DNA of 7,457 nucleotides from Actinomycetota bacterium (GTDB lineage: Bacteria > Actinomycetota > Humimicrobiia > Humimicrobiales > Humimicrobiaceae), in the NCBI GenBank assembly GCA_018894445.1, contig JAHIPJ010000196.1:1-7457 (forward strand), given 5' to 3'. A program made the translations under genes and the position numbers. The notes under the pieces were generated by a model. The model had not been told where the DNA came from and searched no databases. It was given only the letters and a program-made list of their open reading frames with translations. Of the stretch, positions 6,209 through 7,457 are shown piece by piece (position 1 is the stretch's first letter; the number at the start of each line of letters is the position of its first letter).

Positions 6209-7457
6209 CTAAAAGTCCTTATCTAATTTATCCAGTGATCTTCTGAGCTTGAGCACGAGCGAGTCTTTGACAAAACTCACATCATTATATTTTATCGGCC
6301 GATCTTTTTCCATATCTTTTTTTAAAACACAACCCTGGGAAAGACCAATCGGTAGTAAACCTTCCTGTTTTGCCTTACTGTATTCCTCAATAAGACCGTA
6401 AACCGTATATCTTCCAATGCCATCTATCACATCACCGGCTTTCAGGTCCTTCTTTGCTATAGTTATAACCTCAGATATCAAGCCGCAGTCAGGAACTATG
6501 GTAGGCTCACCATAAAAATAAGCTCTGGCAATAGATAAAGGGGTTTCAATACTGGTAAGATGATAGGGTCTGTAAAGCAGATAATATGGTCCGCTTCCCA
6601 GCATTAGATATTCAAGGTCAGCCCGTATCATCTTATTTTCAGTGGTATAGACCAGAAATACACCCGGAGCAAGATCTCCAATTACAAAATCCACCACTCC
6701 TTTTCTGGACAGTATCCCACCATCTTTTTTTAACCTGAATACATTCAGTAAGTTTTTTATATCAGCTCTGGGTCCATGCATACCCCGGCAATCCGGAACC
6801 AGTCCGGTTGAGTTGGAAAGGCACGCCATCTCTATCATTGATTTTGTGCCGTCCACAAAGGAAGTTATCATATGTGCGCTTGAACCCTTGCTTTCGGCAT
6901 AATCCTTAAGTGTAGCCGGATTTGCGTATCTATCCAGAGGATTATTTTTCCCTTTCCCCGCTGCAATAACCTCAAGTCCAAGTGCATCTGCAAAATCATA
7001 TAGCTCTTTTAGCGCAGCCGGTTCATCTCCTGCTGAAACTGTATACACCACTCCAGCCTCATCCGCCATCTTTTTAAGCAGCGGTCCAATAGTTACATCT
7101 GCCTCTACATTCAAGGTCACTATATGTTTTTTCGATGATATGGCATTGGATGCTATATATGCTCCGGCTTCAGGACTGCCCGTTGCATCTACTATTACAT
7201 CCACATCATCAAGAACAAACAATACCGCAAGGTCATCTGCCACTATAAGCTTATCCTCTCCTGCCAGCTGGTTTAATTTTTCCCTTATACTGATATCTAA
7301 CCTGCTGTCTTCTATGGTGATCCTGCTTATATTATTATTTTCTAAATTTATCTTATTCTTGCTTTCAACCAGTACAATCTCATCGTAACCAATGTCCAGC
7401 TCTTTTAGGATACCGGTAATTCTACCTATATCCCGGTTTGCCACTGCAAGGACCTGC
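6209..7457 (-). CDS. NAD(P)-binding homoserine-dehydrogenase-like protein with C-terminal SAF domain (5'-partial)
   Basis: This looks like a COG4091-type predicted dehydrogenase: an N-terminal Rossmann fold, a homoserine-dehydrogenase-like middle and a C-terminal SAF domain. The substrate is unknown to me. Numbering from the GTG at 7444: VDVIVDATGSPEAGA (81-95), NVEADVTIGPLL (112-123), AAGKGKNNP (161-169), TSFVDGTKSMIEMA (194-207), GMHGP (221-225), GPYYLLYRPYHL (285-296) and ETPLSIA (300-306). The SAF-like tail has KKDLKAGDVIDGIGRYTVYGLIE (331-353) and GCVLKKD (371-377). The frame stays open upstream of that GTG to the window edge and reads Q-V-L-A-V-A-N-R-D, which fits the second strand of a Rossmann fold. 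The GTG is therefore probably internal, and the real start with the glycine-rich nucleotide loop lies beyond position 7457. Family members run about 430-450 residues, so roughly 25-30 are missing. The stop is TAG. apbE follows on the same strand within about 45-65 nt, so co-transcription is likely. A role linked to NAD(H) supply for Rnf is speculation. Confidence 0.85.
   Translation of the reverse strand, partial: QVLAVANRDIGRITGILKELDIGYDEIVLVESKNKINLENNNISRITIEDSRLDISIREKLNQLAGEDKLIVADDLAVLFVLDDVDVIVDATGSPEAGAYIASNAISSKKHIVTLNVEADVTIGPLLKKMADEAGVVYTVSAGDEPAALKELYDFADALGLEVIAAGKGKNNPLDRYANPATLKDYAESKGSSAHMITSFVDGTKSMIEMACLSNSTGLVPDCRGMHGPRADIKNLLNVFRLKKDGGILSRKGVVDFVIGDLAPGVFLVYTTENKMIRADLEYLMLGSGPYYLLYRPYHLTSIETPLSIARAYFYGEPTIVPDCGLISEVITIAKKDLKAGDVIDGIGRYTVYGLIEEYSKAKQEGLLPIGLSQGCVLKKDMEKDRPIKYNDVSFVKDSLVLKLRRSLDKLDKDF

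Noticed and set aside
7140..7388. Plus-strand open frame opposite the oxidoreductase
   Set aside because: Low-complexity Ser/Leu-rich translation antisense to a conserved Rossmann domain; no supporting signal.

Overview
The window is almost entirely one minus-strand gene cluster. It encodes a complete Rnf complex, the membrane-bound ferredoxin:NAD+ oxidoreductase that pumps Na+ or H+. Reading in the direction of transcription (high to low coordinates), the order is: a 5'-truncated NAD(P)-binding oxidoreductase of the homoserine-dehydrogenase-like/SAF family (COG4091 type), apbE (extracytoplasmic FMN transferase), rnfC, rnfD, rnfG, rnfE, rnfA, rnfB. The C-D-G-E-A-B order, the AT-rich DNA and the lipoprotein-type ApbE point to an anaerobic Firmicute-like bacterium (Clostridia or a relative). 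This placement is an inference; no rRNA or other marker gene is present.

Layout. Positions 7457-6209 hold the oxidoreductase, open to the window edge, with its first roughly 25-30 residues outside. After a short gap comes apbE (start at 6165 or 6144). Then a 37-nt gap containing an AT-rich hairpin leads into rnfC. From rnfC to rnfB the genes are tightly packed: rnfC/rnfD are separated by 7 nt with the rnfC stop inside the rnfD ribosome binding site, rnfD/rnfG overlap by 8 nt, rnfG/rnfE are 41 nt apart, rnfE/rnfA overlap by 8 nt and rnfA/rnfB are 32 nt apart. This looks like one transcription unit with translational coupling at two junctions. Positions 1-94, downstream of rnfB, are extremely AT-rich and show no gene and no convincing terminator.

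How the genes work together. RnfB (ferredoxin-type Fe-S clusters) and RnfC (NAD/FMN site plus two [4Fe-4S] clusters) are the cytoplasmic electron entry and exit modules. RnfA and RnfE are paralogous six-helix membrane subunits, each with the two cysteines expected to hold the shared intramembrane Fe-S cluster. RnfD and RnfG each carry the DAVTGAT motif whose last Thr takes covalent FMN. ApbE, encoded just upstream, is the enzyme that attaches that FMN. All catalytic and cofactor motifs I could check are intact, so the complex appears functional.

The core of the window is a known system. The less ordinary points are the SAF-domain oxidoreductase adjacent to apbE-rnf, the hairpin between apbE and rnfC, and a tandem 10-nt repeat that supplies both the ribosome binding site and the GTG start of rnfA.
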